Source of the DNA: an uncultured Massilia sp. | GTDB lineage: Bacteria; Pseudomonadota; Gammaproteobacteria; Burkholderiales; Burkholderiaceae_D | Reading direction: 5' to 3' | DNA length: 64,000 bases | Assembly: GCF_913773735.1 (NCBI RefSeq) | Contig: NZ_CAJYEB010000003.1 | Location: 124,001 to 188,000 of the forward strand | Part shown: in pieces, positions 32,800 through 42,531 of the stretch | Position numbering within the stretch: the stretch's first letter is position 1 | Layout: each line of letters opens with the position of its first letter | The notes under the pieces: model-generated | Databases searched by the model: none | What the model saw: the letters and a program-made list of their open reading frames with translations, nothing else | What the model was told of the DNA's origin: nothing | Program-made: the position numbers and the translations under genes

Positions 32800-34950
32800 A
32801 TGAAAATCGCTTCCTCCTTGCAGCTGGCGTTCTGGCGCGGCAAGCGCCTCCCGTTGATCCTGCAGACCGAGGCCGCCGAATGCGGCCTGGCATGCGTCGC
32901 GATGGTGGCTTCCTATTGGGGACACCGGATCGACCTGTCGAGCATGCGGCAACGGTTTCCCATCTCACTCAAGGGCGCGACGCTGAAGGGCCTGATGGCG
33001 ATGGCACAGCGTCTGGAATTGCAGCCGCGGCCACTGAAGCTCGACATGCAGCATTTGCCCCAACTGAAACTGCCCGCCGTGCTGCACTGGGACATGAACC
33101 ATTTCGTCGTCCTGAAACGCGTCACCTCCACCCATGCGCTCATCCACGACCCTGGCGTCGGGGAGCGGCGCCTGGCGTTGGCGGATGTCGCCAATCATTT
33201 CACCGGCGTCGCGCTCGAACTCACGCCGACCGGTGCGTTCGCGCCGAAAAATGAAAGCCGGACGATCGCGCTGCTGGCCCTGATGGGCCGGGTGACCGGA
33301 TTGAAGGGCGGCCTCGCCCGGATACTGCTGCTCGGGCTGGCCTTGCAGGTCTGCGCGCTCATCGCCCCGTTCTACATGCAATGGATGGTCGACGAAGCCC
33401 TGCTGGCGGCCGACCGCGACCTCGTCACGGTGCTCGGTTGCGGCTTCCTGCTGCTTGTCGTGCTGCAGGCGTCGATCGGCGCCGTCCGTTCCTGGATGAC
33501 GACCGTCCTCTCGACGAACCTCAATTTCCAATGGTTCGGCAACGCCTTCGCGCACCTGATGAAACTGCCGTTGCCTTACTTCGAGAATCGTCACACCGGT
33601 GACATCGTCTCCCGCTTCGGCTCGATCCAGACGATCCAGAAGAGCATGACGATCCAGTTCGTCGAGGGCATCATCGACGGCGTGCTCGTAGTGGGAACAC
33701 TCGCGATGATGTGCCTGTACAGCCTGCAGCTTGCGGCCGTCGCGTGTGCGGCGGTGGCGTTGTACGTGGCCTTGCGCCTGCTGGTCTTCGCCCCGTTGAA
33801 AGAAGCGACGTCCGAACAGATCATCCATGCGGCCAGGCAGCAGACCCATTTCATGGAGTCCGTGCGCGGCGTCCAGAGCGTGCGCCTGTTCGGACGCGAT
33901 GACGAACGCCGGGCCGGCTGGTTGAATGCGCTTGCCGACGAGTTCAATGCCGACCTGCGGATCGCCAGGCTGGGCCTGTCGTACCAGACCGCGAACACCT
34001 TCCTGTTCGGCGTGGAGCGCGTCGTCGTGATCTGGCTGGCAGCACTGGCCGTCATGGATGCGAAGTTCTCGGTCGGAATGCTGTTCGCCTTCATCAGCTA
34101 CAAGGACCAGTTCAGCCAGCGCATGGCCAGCCTGGTCGACAAAGTGTTCGAATTCACGATGCTGCGCCTGCACGGGGAACGCGTGGCCGACATCGTGCTT
34201 GCGCAGCCCGAACAGGATACCTTCACCCATGAGATCGACCCGGCGGGGATCGTCCCGTCGATCGAATTGCGCCAGCTCTGTTTCCGCTATTCGGAAGGAG
34301 AGCCCTATATCGTCAAGGACCTCGATCTCGTGATCGATCCGGGAGAATGCATCGCCCTGACCGGTCCTTCGGGCAGTGGCAAGACGACATTGATGAAGCT
34401 GCTTCTTGGCCTGCTCGAACCCACGAGCGGAGAGATTCTCGTCGGTGGCGTGAAGCTGTCCAACCTCGGCCTGTCGAACTACCGTCAACTGGTCGGCACG
34501 GTGATGCAGGACGATACCTTGTTCGCTGGTTCGATATCGGACAACATCAGCTTTTTCAGCACCTCGCCCAGGCAGGAGCACGTCGTCGAGTGCGCGCGGC
34601 TTGCCGCCATCGACAAGGAAATCATGGCCATGCCGATGACCTACAACACCCTCGTCGGCGATATCGGTACCGGCCTGTCGGGCGGCCAGAAGCAGCGCAT
34701 CCTGCTGGCGCGCGCGCTGTACAAGAATCCGCAACTGCTGGTATTGGACGAGGCCACCAGCCATCTCGACGTGTGGAACGAGCAGGCCGTCAACGCGGCA
34801 ATCCAGAGCATCGCGCTGACACGCATCATCGTGGCCCATCGGCCAGAGACCATCGCCATGGCCGAACGGGTCGTGGTGCTCCATGGTGGAAAAATCGTGC
34901 AGGACATGAGGCAGGAGCGGCGCCAGTCGGAGAGCGTCCAGGCCGCGTGA
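32800..34950 (+). CDS. C39-peptidase ABC exporter (bacteriocin processing and secretion, CvaB type)
   Basis: A 716-residue peptidase-containing ABC transporter, complete. The N-terminal C39 domain has Gln22 and catalytic Cys28 in LQTEAAECGLACVAM, His101 in MNHFVVL and Asp117 in IHDPGVG. Six membrane spans follow (about 165-440). The ATPase has Walker A GPSGSGKTTL near 521, signature LSGGQKQRILLARAL near 626 and Walker B LLVLDEATSHLD near 646. Such proteins cut double-glycine leaders while exporting the peptide. Substrates are almost certainly P1 and P2 encoded 1.7 kb away on the other strand. With the HlyD adaptor it forms a two-gene operon. Confidence 0.93.
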   Translation: MKIASSLQLAFWRGKRLPLILQTEAAECGLACVAMVASYWGHRIDLSSMRQRFPISLKGATLKGLMAMAQRLELQPRPLKLDMQHLPQLKLPAVLHWDMNHFVVLKRVTSTHALIHDPGVGERRLALADVANHFTGVALELTPTGAFAPKNESRTIALLALMGRVTGLKGGLARILLLGLALQVCALIAPFYMQWMVDEALLAADRDLVTVLGCGFLLLVVLQASIGAVRSWMTTVLSTNLNFQWFGNAFAHLMKLPLPYFENRHTGDIVSRFGSIQTIQKSMTIQFVEGIIDGVLVVGTLAMMCLYSLQLAAVACAAVALYVALRLLVFAPLKEATSEQIIHAARQQTHFMESVRGVQSVRLFGRDDERRAGWLNALADEFNADLRIARLGLSYQTANTFLFGVERVVVIWLAALAVMDAKFSVGMLFAFISYKDQFSQRMASLVDKVFEFTMLRLHGERVADIVLAQPEQDTFTHEIDPAGIVPSIELRQLCFRYSEGEPYIVKDLDLVIDPGECIALTGPSGSGKTTLMKLLLGLLEPTSGEILVGGVKLSNLGLSNYRQLVGTVMQDDTLFAGSISDNISFFSTSPRQEHVVECARLAAIDKEIMAMPMTYNTLVGDIGTGLSGGQKQRILLARALYKNPQLLVLDEATSHLDVWNEQAVNAAIQSIALTRIIVAHRPETIAMAERVVVLHGGKIVQDMRQERRQSESVQAA

Positions 34951-34954
34951 CCAG

Positions 34955-35548
34955 CTAGCGCAGCTTCAGGGTCATGTAGCTCAGGTCATGGCTGGCGCCA
35001 TCGATCCTGAGCATGTCGGCGAGGCGCGCAACGGTGTCGAAGCCCGCCTGCACGTAGAGCGCGCAGGCGGGCGTGTTGGCCGACAGGACTTCCAGGTCGA
35101 TCCAGTCGATGCGCGCGCCGCCGTCACGGTGCGGGGTGGCGCGCGCCCAGTCGACGGCGGTGGCCAGCAGGCGCAGGCCCAGGCCGCGCCGGCGCCAGGC
35201 GCGGTGCACGCCCATGCCCAGCATCGCGCGGTGCGGCGCGCCCGGCTCCGGGCGGCCGCGCAGGTCGACGTGGCCGGCGATGTCGCCGGTCGGGCCCAGC
35301 GCCAGCCACAGGCGGCGCCAGCCCGGCTCGCCGATGTCCAGCGCCACGCCGCGGATGAAGGCCAAGCGCAGGCCGGGCGGCATGCGCGCGCTGTCGCGCG
35401 GCAGCGGCTGGAACAGCGGGGTGCCGTCGATGCCGTTGTCGCGCAGGTGGTCGTCCAGGTAGGCGAAGAAGGGCGCCAGGTCGGCCTCGCCCGCCGGTCG
35501 GATCGCGGCCTGCGGCGCCATGGCCTGGCGGGCCGTCGCTGCGTTCAC
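34955..35548 (-). CDS. GNAT-family N-acetyltransferase
   Basis: A 197-residue GNAT protein. The acetyl-CoA motif is AMLGMGVHRAWRRRGLGLRL (pattern R-x-x-G-x-G/A), preceded by DIAGHVDLRGRPEP, and the fold ends in LEVLSANTPACALYVQAGFD. The acyl acceptor is unknown. GTG 35548 overlaps the stop of the acyl-CoA dehydrogenase gene (GTGA), suggesting coupling; ATG 35521 (MAPQAAIRPAG) is the alternative start. It ends 4 bp from the oppositely oriented ABC exporter gene. Confidence 0.83.
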   Translation of the reverse strand: MNAATARQAMAPQAAIRPAGEADLAPFFAYLDDHLRDNGIDGTPLFQPLPRDSARMPPGLRLAFIRGVALDIGEPGWRRLWLALGPTGDIAGHVDLRGRPEPGAPHRAMLGMGVHRAWRRRGLGLRLLATAVDWARATPHRDGGARIDWIDLEVLSANTPACALYVQAGFDTVARLADMLRIDGASHDLSYMTLKLR

Positions 35549-36672
35549 AGGGCCCTGGCGATCAGGATCTTCTGGATGTCGCTGGTGCCTTCGTAGATCT
35601 GGCACACGCGCACGTCGCGGTAGATGCGCTCGACCGGGAAGTCGGCCACGTAGCCGTAGCCGCCCAGCACCTGCATGGCATCCGACACCACGCGCTCGGC
35701 CATCTCGGAAGCGAACAGCTTGGCCATCGCCGCTTCCTTCAGGCAGGGCAGGCCCGCGTCCTTCATCGCGGCCGCGTGCAGGATCAGCTGGCGCGCCGCC
35801 TCGATCTGCGTCGCCATCCCGGACAGGCGGAACTGCACGGCCTGGTGGTCGAAGATCGCCGTGCCGAAGCTGGTGCGCTCCTTCGCGTAGGCCAGCGCCG
35901 CCTCGAACGCGGCGCGCGCCATGCCGACCGATTGCGAGGCGATGCCGATGCGGCCGCCTTCCAGGCCGGACAGGGCGATCTTGTAGCCCTGTCCTTCTAC
36001 GCCGATCAGGTTCTCCGCCGGGATGCGGCAATGTTCGAACACGATCTGCGCCGTGTCCGAGGAGTGCTGGCCCATCTTGTGCTCGATGCCGGCGACGATA
36101 TAGCCGGGCGTGTCGGTCGGCACCCAGAAGGCGCTGATGCCCTTCTTGCCTGCCGCCTTGTCGGTCACCGCCATCACGATCGCCACGTCGCCGTTCTTGC
36201 CGCTGGTGATGAACTGCTTGGTGCCGTTCAGGACGTAGTGGTCGCCGTCGCGCACCGCCGTCGTGCGCAGGGCGGCGGCGTCGCTGCCGGTATGCGGCTC
36301 GGTCAGCGCGAACGCGCCCAGCAGCGCGCCGCTGGCCAGCGGACGCAGCCAGCGTTCCTTCTGCTGCGCGTTCGCATACGCCATGCCGATCGAGCATACC
36401 GGGCAGTTGTTGACCGAGATGATGGTGGAGGTGCCGCCATCGCCGGCCGCGATCTCTTCCAGTACCAGCGCCAGCGCCACGTAGTCGAGGCCGGCGCCGC
36501 CGTGTTCCTCGGGCACGGCCACGCCGAACGCGCCCAGGCGCGCCAGTTCCTGCAGCTCTTCCCGCGGGAAGTGGTGTTCGCGGTCCCAGCGCGCGGCGTG
36601 CGGCGCGAGGCGCTCCTGCGCGAAGCTGCGCAGGGCGTCGCGGATCATCTGGTGTTCTTCGGAAAGGATCAT
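35545..36672 (-). CDS. acyl-CoA dehydrogenase (short/branched-chain type)
   Basis: A 375-residue flavoprotein of the acyl-CoA dehydrogenase family. LGAFALTEPHTGSDAAALRT and YVLNGTKQFITSGKNGDVAI are the FAD-binding signatures, and the catalytic Glu sits in CQIYEGTSDIQKI. This arrangement fits short- or branched-chain acyl-CoAs. It feeds electrons to ETF in beta-oxidation or valine/isoleucine breakdown. ATG 36672 (MILSEEHQM) matches the family start; an in-frame ATG 13 codons upstream is less likely. It is in the minus-strand catabolic group with SDR, thiolase and ivd. Confidence 0.92.
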   Translation of the reverse strand: MILSEEHQMIRDALRSFAQERLAPHAARWDREHHFPREELQELARLGAFGVAVPEEHGGAGLDYVALALVLEEIAAGDGGTSTIISVNNCPVCSIGMAYANAQQKERWLRPLASGALLGAFALTEPHTGSDAAALRTTAVRDGDHYVLNGTKQFITSGKNGDVAIVMAVTDKAAGKKGISAFWVPTDTPGYIVAGIEHKMGQHSSDTAQIVFEHCRIPAENLIGVEGQGYKIALSGLEGGRIGIASQSVGMARAAFEAALAYAKERTSFGTAIFDHQAVQFRLSGMATQIEAARQLILHAAAMKDAGLPCLKEAAMAKLFASEMAERVVSDAMQVLGGYGYVADFPVERIYRDVRVCQIYEGTSDIQKILIARAL

Positions 36673-36704
36673 GTCTCGTGAATGGTTGTAATGATATGAA
36701 TGGT

Positions 36705-37373
36705 TTACCACGGAATCGGCGTGCCGTCGTAGTTGAGGAAGGCGCCGTTCTGCGACGCGTCCGCCTGCGCCAGCGTGGCGCGCAGCGCCGTCACGCTCTC
36801 TTCGACCGTCAGCGCGGCGCCGGCGCCGCCCATGTCGGTCTGGACCCAGCCGGGGTGGAAGCTCAGGCAGGTCGCGCCCTGCTGGCCCCAGGTGAGGGCG
36901 GCGTCGGCCAGCACGGAGTTGAGCGCCGCCTTGCTGGCGCGGTACAGCGAGCCTTCCGGATTGCTGCGCTCGCCGATCGAGCCCATGCGCGAGGACAGCA
37001 CGGCCAGCTTGCCGCGCGTGTTCGCCACCAGCAGGCCGACGATCGGCAGCAGGCGCATCGCGGCCAGCACGTTGGTGTGCATCACCTCGTCGAATTCCTG
37101 CTGGGTGGGAAAGCCCGCGTGGCGCGGGCCGTAGACGCCGGCGACCAGCCAGGCCGTGTCGACCTTCTCGTCGTCGAGCTTCCAGCCCAGGCCGGCGAGC
37201 GATTCGACGTCGTTGACGTCGAGCTGGTGCGCCTCGGCGCCCAGCCGCGCGAGGGCGGCGACGTCGTCCGGCTGGCGCGCGGTGGCGATCACGCGCCAGC
37301 CGTCGGCGCGGTACTGGCGCGCCATTTCGTGGCCGATGCCGCGCGAGGCGCCGATGATGAGAGCGGTGGACAT
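36705..37373 (-). CDS. short-chain dehydrogenase/reductase in the acyl-CoA cluster
   Basis: A 222-residue SDR. ALIIGASRGIGHEMARQYRA binds the cofactor, VIATARQPDDV follows strand 2, and the active site has Ser in AVLSSRMGSIGE and YRASK (Tyr, Lys). The protein is short for the class and resembles CsgA-like or YciK-like reductases. It lies 32 bp upstream of the acyl-CoA dehydrogenase gene and downstream of a thiolase, so a hydroxyacyl-CoA or related step is possible. The substrate is unknown. Confidence 0.86.
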   Translation of the reverse strand: MSTALIIGASRGIGHEMARQYRADGWRVIATARQPDDVAALARLGAEAHQLDVNDVESLAGLGWKLDDEKVDTAWLVAGVYGPRHAGFPTQQEFDEVMHTNVLAAMRLLPIVGLLVANTRGKLAVLSSRMGSIGERSNPEGSLYRASKAALNSVLADAALTWGQQGATCLSFHPGWVQTDMGGAGAALTVEESVTALRATLAQADASQNGAFLNYDGTPIPW

Positions 37374-37395
37374 GGTGGTTCTCCTCGGATTGGAT

Positions 37396-37503
37396 GTAGG
37401 GTGGACGGGTCCCCCGTCCACGCGTTCAAGCAACGTATGAATGATGCATCATATCCATTCATGAGGAATCTGGACGCGTGGACCGGGAAGCCGTCCACCC
37501 TAC
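37396..37503. repeat. nested inverted repeats (REP-like) between thiolase and SDR genes
   Basis: Outer arms GTAGGGTGGACGG (37396-37408) and its inverse (37491-37503) enclose inner arms GTCCACGCGT (37416-37425) and its inverse (37474-37483). The element fills most of the 133-bp gap and ends 3 bp from the thiolase stop codon. The design matches the other GTAGGGTG-type elements in the window. Confidence 0.65.
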
Positions 37504-37506
37504 GCA

Positions 37507-38706
37507 TCACACCATCTCGATCGCCATCGCCGTGGCCTCGCCGCCGCCGATGCACAGCGACGCCACGCCGCGCTTGCCGCCGGTCTTCTTCAGCGCGCCC
37601 AGCAGCGTGACGATGATGCGCGCGCCCGAGGCGCCGATCGGGTGACCCAGCGCGCAGGCACCGCCGTGGATGTTGATCTTGTCGTGCGGGATGTCCAGCT
37701 CGTGCATGGCCGCCATCGGCACCGCCGCGAAGGCTTCGTTGATCTCGAACAGGTCGACGTCCTTCGGGGTCCAGCCGGTCTTCTTGAACAGCTTGTGCAG
37801 CGAGCCGATCGGCGCGGTGGTGAACTGGTCCGGTTCCTGGGCGTGGGTGGTGTGGCCGACGATGCGGGCGATCGGCGTCACGCCCAGTTCCTTCGCGGTC
37901 GATTCGCGCATCATGACCAGGGCGGCGGCGCCGTCGTTGATCGACGAGGACGAGGCCGCGGTGATCACGCCGTCCTTCTTGAAGGCCGGACGCAGCGTCG
38001 GGATCTTGTCGACCTTGGCCTTGAGCGGGCCTTCGTCCTTCTCGATGACGTTCTCGCCCAGGCGGCTGGCCACCGTCACCGGCGCGATCTCCCAGTCGAA
38101 CGCGCCCGATTCGGCGGCGGCCTGCGCGCGCTTGACGGAGGCGATCGCGAAGGCGTCGATGTCTTCGCGCGAGAAGCAGTACTTGGCCACGCATTCCTCG
38201 GCGAAGGTGCCCATCGAGCGGCCTTCGCCGGTCTTTTCGTTGCGCGAATACGCGTCTTCCAGGCCGTCCAGCATCATGTGGTCGAACATCGGCGCGTGGC
38301 CGATGCGGTAGCCGCCGCGCGCCTTCGGGATCAGGTAGGGGGCGTTGGTCATCGATTCCATGCCGCCGGCCACGACGACGTCGGCGCTGCCGGCCTTGAG
38401 CACGTCGTGGGCGAAGATCGCCGCCTGCATCGCCGAGCCGCACATCTTCGACAGCGTGACGGCGCCGGTCGACAGCGGCAGGCCGGCCTTGATCAGCGCC
38501 TGGCGCGCCGGGGCCTGGCCCTGGCCGGCCATCAGGCAGTTGCCGAAGTAGACGTGTTCGACCAGGCTGGCGTCGACGCCGGCGCGCGCGACGGCCGCCT
38601 GGATCGCCACCGCGCCCAGGTCGCTCGCGGATTTCGAGGAAAAGTCGCCCTGGAAGGCGCCCATCGGGGTGCGGGCGGCGCCGACGATAACGATAGGATC
38701 ATTCAT
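37507..38706 (-). CDS. acetyl-CoA acetyltransferase (thiolase) of the LiuR-linked cluster
   Basis: A 399-residue thiolase. [20 protein letters not shown] starts the fold. The nucleophilic Cys is in [14 protein letters not shown], the catalytic His in [13 protein letters not shown], and the second Cys in [16 protein letters not shown]. It is about 40% similar in layout to the thiolase at 27274 but clearly a separate lineage. In leucine catabolism acetoacetyl-CoA or acetoacetate yields acetyl-CoA through such an enzyme, which fits its place below ivd. The start codon ATG 38706 overlaps the end of aceK by 8 bp, implying co-translation. Confidence 0.92.
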   Translation of the reverse strand: MNDPIVIVGAARTPMGAFQGDFSSKSASDLGAVAIQAAVARAGVDASLVEHVYFGNCLMAGQGQAPARQALIKAGLPLSTGAVTLSKMCGSAMQAAIFAHDVLKAGSADVVVAGGMESMTNAPYLIPKARGGYRIGHAPMFDHMMLDGLEDAYSRNEKTGEGRSMGTFAEECVAKYCFSREDIDAFAIASVKRAQAAAESGAFDWEIAPVTVASRLGENVIEKDEGPLKAKVDKIPTLRPAFKKDGVITAASSSSINDGAAALVMMRESTAKELGVTPIARIVGHTTHAQEPDQFTTAPIGSLHKLFKKTGWTPKDVDLFEINEAFAAVPMAAMHELDIPHDKINIHGGACALGHPIGASGARIIVTLLGALKKTGGKRGVASLCIGGGEATAMAIEMV

Positions 38707-40537
38707 TGTGTAGTGTCTCCAGATAGTGGGAATGCGGCGGACCGGCCGCCGCGTCGGGGTGCTCGTGTTGCCGGAAGCGGATCTGTTGCGGATAGGGGAA
38801 CACGTCGTCGACGTCGCCGGCCAGGATCCGTTCCTTGTGGGCCTGCCACCAGGCGCGCGTGAGCAGCTCGCCATGGTGCGCCAGGAAGTGCTTCCTGATG
38901 CGCGGGTCCCCGAGCAGGAAGCGCGCGAACTGTTCGGGGAAGACGTCGTGCCGCCCGACCGGGTACCAGGGTTCGGACGCCATCTCGTCTTCCTCGTTGC
39001 GCGGGGCCGGGATGTCGCGGAAATTGCAGTCGCTGACGTATTCGATCTCGTCGTAGTCGTAGAACACCGCGCGGACGTGGCGGCCTTCGCCGGTGATGCC
39101 GAAGTTTTTATACAGCATGTCGCCGGGGAAGATGTTCGCCGCGACCAGGTCGCGGATCGCGTTGCCGTATTCGACCACGCCGCGTTCGACGAGGGCATCG
39201 TCGCCGGCGCGCGCGGCGTCGGCCAGGAACAGGTTCAGCGGGACCATGCGCCGTTCGATGTACAGGTGGCGCAGGACGATGCGGTCGCCCTCGATCTCGA
39301 CCAGCGACGGCGCGAACTTGCGCAGTTCGTCCAGCAGCTCCTCGGAAAAGCGCGCGAGCGGGAAGGCGACGTCGGAATACTCGAGCGTGTCGGCCATGCG
39401 GCCCACGCGGTCGTGCTGCTTGACCAGCAGGTACTTGCCCATGATGGCCTCGCGCGTCGTCTCCTTGGGCGGCGGGTACCAGTCCTTGATCGCCTTGAAC
39501 ACGTAGGGAAAGGACGGCAGCTCGAACACCAGCATCACCATGCCGCGGATGCCGGGCGCGATGCGCAGGACGTCCGAGCTGTGCTTCAGGTGCTGCAGGA
39601 AGTCGCGGTAGAACAGCGTCTTGCCCTGCTTTTGCAGGCCGAGCACGGTGTAGATCTCGCTGCGCGGCTTCCTGGGCATCAGGCCGCGCAGGAATTGCAC
39701 GTAGCCCGATGGCACTTCCATGTCGACCATGAAGTAGGCGCGCGTGAACGAGAACAGCAGCGTCACCTGCTCCGGGTCGGTCAGCACGGTGTCCAGCACC
39801 AGCTTGCCGCCGGCGCCGTGCAGGATCGGGATCACGAAGGCGTGTTCGCGGCTGCCGTTGACGGCGCGCCCGACGATGTAGGCACCCTGGTTGCGGAAGA
39901 ACAGGCTCGACAGCACCTGCAACTGCTGGTTCGGCGCGCGCGCGTGCAGGCCGAACGCCGCGTCCATGCGCGCCTCGACCAGCGCGACGTCGCCCGCGAG
40001 GTCGGCGAACGGGCGCTCGAGCTGGAAGTTGGTGACCACGCGCGCCAGCGCGCCGTGCAGGCCGTCGGCGGCCGGGTAGTAGACGCGGTAGGTGGGCGCC
40101 GGCTCGTCGGTCTCGATGTAGTCGGTCGAGACGGCGGGACGCACGAACAGGAAATCGTTGCGGTAGTAACTGCGGTGCAGGATCCGGCAGCTGACCGAGT
40201 TGAAGAAGCTCTCGGCCAGTTCGGGGCGCTTGTGGCCGGTGAGCAGGCCGATGTAGTGCAGCTTGGTCTCGCGCCAGGTGTCGTCGCCGAGCTCCTCCGG
40301 CGCGTACTCGTCCTCCAGCGCCGCCACGCATTCCTGCACGCGGCGGTCGTAGAAGTCGATGCGTTCGCGCGCGGCCTGCCGGGCGGCGATCCAGTCGGCC
40401 TGCTCGAAGTGGCGCCTGGCGCCCTGGCTGGCCTGGCGGAACAGGGAATAGTGACGGTCGAAGCCGTCCAGGATGGCGCGCGCGATGTCGAAGGCGATCC
40501 GGGACGACAGCAGCTTGGGGAAGGTGGACTGGGTCAT
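38699..40537 (-). CDS. aceK: isocitrate dehydrogenase kinase/phosphatase
   Basis: A 612-residue bifunctional enzyme that phosphorylates or dephosphorylates isocitrate dehydrogenase, steering carbon into the glyoxylate bypass. It starts [20 protein letters not shown]. The regulatory first half ends near [20 protein letters not shown]. The ATP-binding segment includes [20 protein letters not shown] and the kinase-like core [19 protein letters not shown]. The conserved [10 protein letters not shown] carries the metal-binding acids. Length matches Proteobacterial AceK. It lies between ivd and a thiolase with an 8-bp overlap, so its expression may follow acetyl-CoA-generating catabolism. aceA and aceB are not in the window. 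Confidence 0.95.
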   Translation of the reverse strand: MTQSTFPKLLSSRIAFDIARAILDGFDRHYSLFRQASQGARRHFEQADWIAARQAARERIDFYDRRVQECVAALEDEYAPEELGDDTWRETKLHYIGLLTGHKRPELAESFFNSVSCRILHRSYYRNDFLFVRPAVSTDYIETDEPAPTYRVYYPAADGLHGALARVVTNFQLERPFADLAGDVALVEARMDAAFGLHARAPNQQLQVLSSLFFRNQGAYIVGRAVNGSREHAFVIPILHGAGGKLVLDTVLTDPEQVTLLFSFTRAYFMVDMEVPSGYVQFLRGLMPRKPRSEIYTVLGLQKQGKTLFYRDFLQHLKHSSDVLRIAPGIRGMVMLVFELPSFPYVFKAIKDWYPPPKETTREAIMGKYLLVKQHDRVGRMADTLEYSDVAFPLARFSEELLDELRKFAPSLVEIEGDRIVLRHLYIERRMVPLNLFLADAARAGDDALVERGVVEYGNAIRDLVAANIFPGDMLYKNFGITGEGRHVRAVFYDYDEIEYVSDCNFRDIPAPRNEEDEMASEPWYPVGRHDVFPEQFARFLLGDPRIRKHFLAHHGELLTRAWWQAHKERILAGDVDDVFPYPQQIRFRQHEHPDAAAGPPHSHYLETLHNE

Positions 40538-40585
40538 CGTTGTTGCACGCGCCTGGGTGAGGATGGGTGTCGACCGCGATTGACC

Positions 40586-40613
40586 CGTCATTCCCGCTCG
40601 CGCGGGAATGACG
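40586..40613. repeat. 12-bp perfect hairpin (REP-like)
   Basis: CGTCATTCCCGC and GCGGGAATGACG pair around TCGC, 49 bp upstream of the aceK start and downstream of ivd. This is a widespread REP-type palindrome and may attenuate read-through from ivd into aceK. Confidence 0.65.
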
Positions 40614-40697
40614 TTTCAACGTTTGCGGGCTGGCGGCGGCCTGTACGGCTCTGTATGCATGTGGACGCAGCCCGCGTCTCCCCTCTCCACAAATCGT

Positions 40698-41882
40698 TTA
40701 CATCGTTTCGCCGAACAGCTCGCGTCCGATCAGCATGCGGCGGATCTCGCTGGTGCCGGCGCCGATCTCGTACAGCTTGGCGTCGCGCCACAGGCGGCCG
40801 ACCGGGTATTCGTTGATGTAGCCGTTGCCGCCCAGCGTCTGGATCGCCTCGCCGGCCATCCAGGTCGCCTTTTCGGCGCTGTACAGGATGGCGCCGGCGG
40901 CGTCCTTGCGCAGCGCGCGCACGGCCTCCGGCGACTGCGCGCGGTCGCAGGCCTGGCCGACCGCGTAGACGTAGGCGCGGCACGCCATCATCGTCGAGTA
41001 CATGTCGGCGATCTTGCCCTGCATCAGCTGGAATTCGCCGATCGCCTGGCCGAACTGCTTGCGTTCGTGGATGTACGGGACCACCACGTCCATGCAGGCC
41101 GCCATGATGCCCAGCGGGCCGCCGGACAGCACGGTGCGCTCGAAGTCCAGGCCCGACATCAGCACGTTGACGCCGCGGCCGACGCCGCCCAGCACGTTCT
41201 CGACCGGCACTTCGCAATCCTGGAACACCAGTTCGCCCGTGTGCGAGCCGCGCATGCCCAGCTTGTCGAGCTTCTGCGCGATCGAGAAGCCCTTGAAGCC
41301 CTTTTCGATCAGGAAGGCGGTCATGCCGCGCGGGCCGGCCTCGATGTCGGTCTTGGCGTAGACGACCAGGGTGTCGGCGTCGGGGCCGTTGGTGATCCAC
41401 ATCTTGGTGCCGTTCAGGACGTAGCGGTCGCCCTTCAGTTCGGCGCGCAGCTTCATGCTGACGACGTCGGAACCGGCGTTCGGCTCGGACATGGCCAGCG
41501 CGCCGACGTGCTCGCCCGAGATCAGCCTGGGCAGGTACTTGCGTTTTTGTTCTTCGTTGCCGTTGCGCTTGATCTGGTTCACGCACAGGTTCGAGTGGGC
41601 GCCGTAGGACAGGCCGACCGAGGCCGACGCGCGCGAGATTTCCTCCATGGCGACGATGTGCGCCAGGTAGCCCATGCCGGCGCCGCCGTATTCCTCGCCG
41701 ACGGTGATGCCCAGCAGGCCCAGTTCGCCCATTTTCTTCCACAGGTCCATCGGGAACTGGTCGGTGCGGTCGATTTCCGCGGCGCGCGGCGCGATCTCGC
41801 TCGCCGCGAACTGTTGCACCGCTTCGCGCAGTGCGGCGATGTCCTCGCCGTGGTCAAAGGTCAAGCCTGGCAGGTGCAGCAT
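40698..41882 (-). CDS. liuA: isovaleryl-CoA dehydrogenase
   Basis: A 394-residue acyl-CoA dehydrogenase, the expected IVD length. [20 protein letters not shown] and [20 protein letters not shown] are FAD signatures. The segment [20 protein letters not shown] carries the Glu that serves as catalytic base in isovaleryl-CoA dehydrogenase. The usual Glu site near the C-terminus reads [12 protein letters not shown], with Gly at the alternative position, which supports IVD over general acyl-CoA dehydrogenases. It oxidises isovaleryl-CoA to 3-methylcrotonyl-CoA, the substrate of the carboxylase whose beta subunit is at 1-657. A LiuR box lies in the 94-bp gap upstream. Confidence 0.95.
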   Translation of the reverse strand: MLHLPGLTFDHGEDIAALREAVQQFAASEIAPRAAEIDRTDQFPMDLWKKMGELGLLGITVGEEYGGAGMGYLAHIVAMEEISRASASVGLSYGAHSNLCVNQIKRNGNEEQKRKYLPRLISGEHVGALAMSEPNAGSDVVSMKLRAELKGDRYVLNGTKMWITNGPDADTLVVYAKTDIEAGPRGMTAFLIEKGFKGFSIAQKLDKLGMRGSHTGELVFQDCEVPVENVLGGVGRGVNVLMSGLDFERTVLSGGPLGIMAACMDVVVPYIHERKQFGQAIGEFQLMQGKIADMYSTMMACRAYVYAVGQACDRAQSPEAVRALRKDAAGAILYSAEKATWMAGEAIQTLGGNGYINEYPVGRLWRDAKLYEIGAGTSEIRRMLIGRELFGETM

Positions 41883-41944
41883 TGTCGTCCTCGTTCTCGT
41901 CTGGTTTGATGGCTGGTGCCCAACCGGATGATAGCGCGGAGTGA

Positions 41945-41962
41945 CGTTAACGTAAACGTCAA
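41945..41962. promoter_or_regulatory. LiuR box B upstream of ivd
   Basis: ACGTTAACGTAAACGT within GACGTTAACGTAAACGTCA is a near-perfect palindrome, 63 bp before the ivd start and directly after liuR. It differs from box A (852-867) at one of 16 positions. It is the best-supported LiuR operator here. Confidence 0.75.
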
Positions 41963-41976
41963 CCGCGCGTGGCCCC

Positions 41977-42378
41977 TCAAGCCGCGTCCTTGCGGTCGGC
42001 GTCCGCCAGCAGGCGGCGGCACTCGTCCTCGTGCACGGCGATCTCGGCCAGCGACATCTCGATGTCCGCGCGCTGCTGCTCCAGGGTCTGGCGCTGGTGC
42101 GCCAGCACGCCCAGGAAGCGGTCGATCTGGGCCACGGTGTCCTTCGGCGTCTCGTACATGTCGATGATGCTCTTGATCTCCGACAAAGTGAGGCCCAGGC
42201 GCTTGCCGCGCAGCGTCAGCTTCAGGCGGGTGCGGTCGCGCGGCGTGTACACGCGGTTGCGGCCGCCCTGGCCCTCGCGTGTCGGGCTGAGCAGCCCCTG
42301 GTCTTCATAGAAGCGGATCGCGCGCGCGGTGATGTCGAACTCTCGCGCCAGTTCGGCGATGGTATAGGTCGTGGCCAT
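41977..42378 (-). CDS. liuR: MerR-family regulator of leucine/isovalerate catabolism
   Basis: A 133-residue MerR protein. [20 protein letters not shown] is the winged-helix start and matches the LiuR subgroup; [20 protein letters not shown] follows. A dimerising coiled coil (about 75-120) and a short tail with no Cys metal site complete it, so a CoA-type or unknown effector is more likely than a metal. LiuR proteins regulate ivd/liu genes in Proteobacteria. ATG 42378 ([10 protein letters not shown]) is chosen; a longer form from 42441 would place the start inside the leader. Boxes B and C flank the gene, so it likely controls ivd and itself. Confidence 0.92.
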   Translation of the reverse strand: MATTYTIAELAREFDITARAIRFYEDQGLLSPTREGQGGRNRVYTPRDRTRLKLTLRGKRLGLTLSEIKSIIDMYETPKDTVAQIDRFLGVLAHQRQTLEQQRADIEMSLAEIAVHEDECRRLLADADRKDAA

Positions 42379-42446
42379 GGTGTCCTGCGGGTCGAAAGGT
42401 GGCGGCATCCGGAATCGCTTAGAATCGGCATCGGCGCCCATGTTTT

Positions 42447-42462
42447 CCGTTTACGTCAACGT
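42447..42462. promoter_or_regulatory. LiuR box C upstream of liuR
   Basis: CCGTTTACGTCAACGT matches box A at 14 of 16 positions. It lies about 70 bp upstream of the liuR start and 70 bp upstream of the divergent MBL gene, so it could serve both. Autoregulation is common in this family. Confidence 0.65.
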
Positions 42463-42531
42463 CAATATCGATGTCAAGCGCATTGTAGCGCGCCGTCCCT
42501 GTCCAGCCCCGAAAACCGCGAAAGATCCCGC

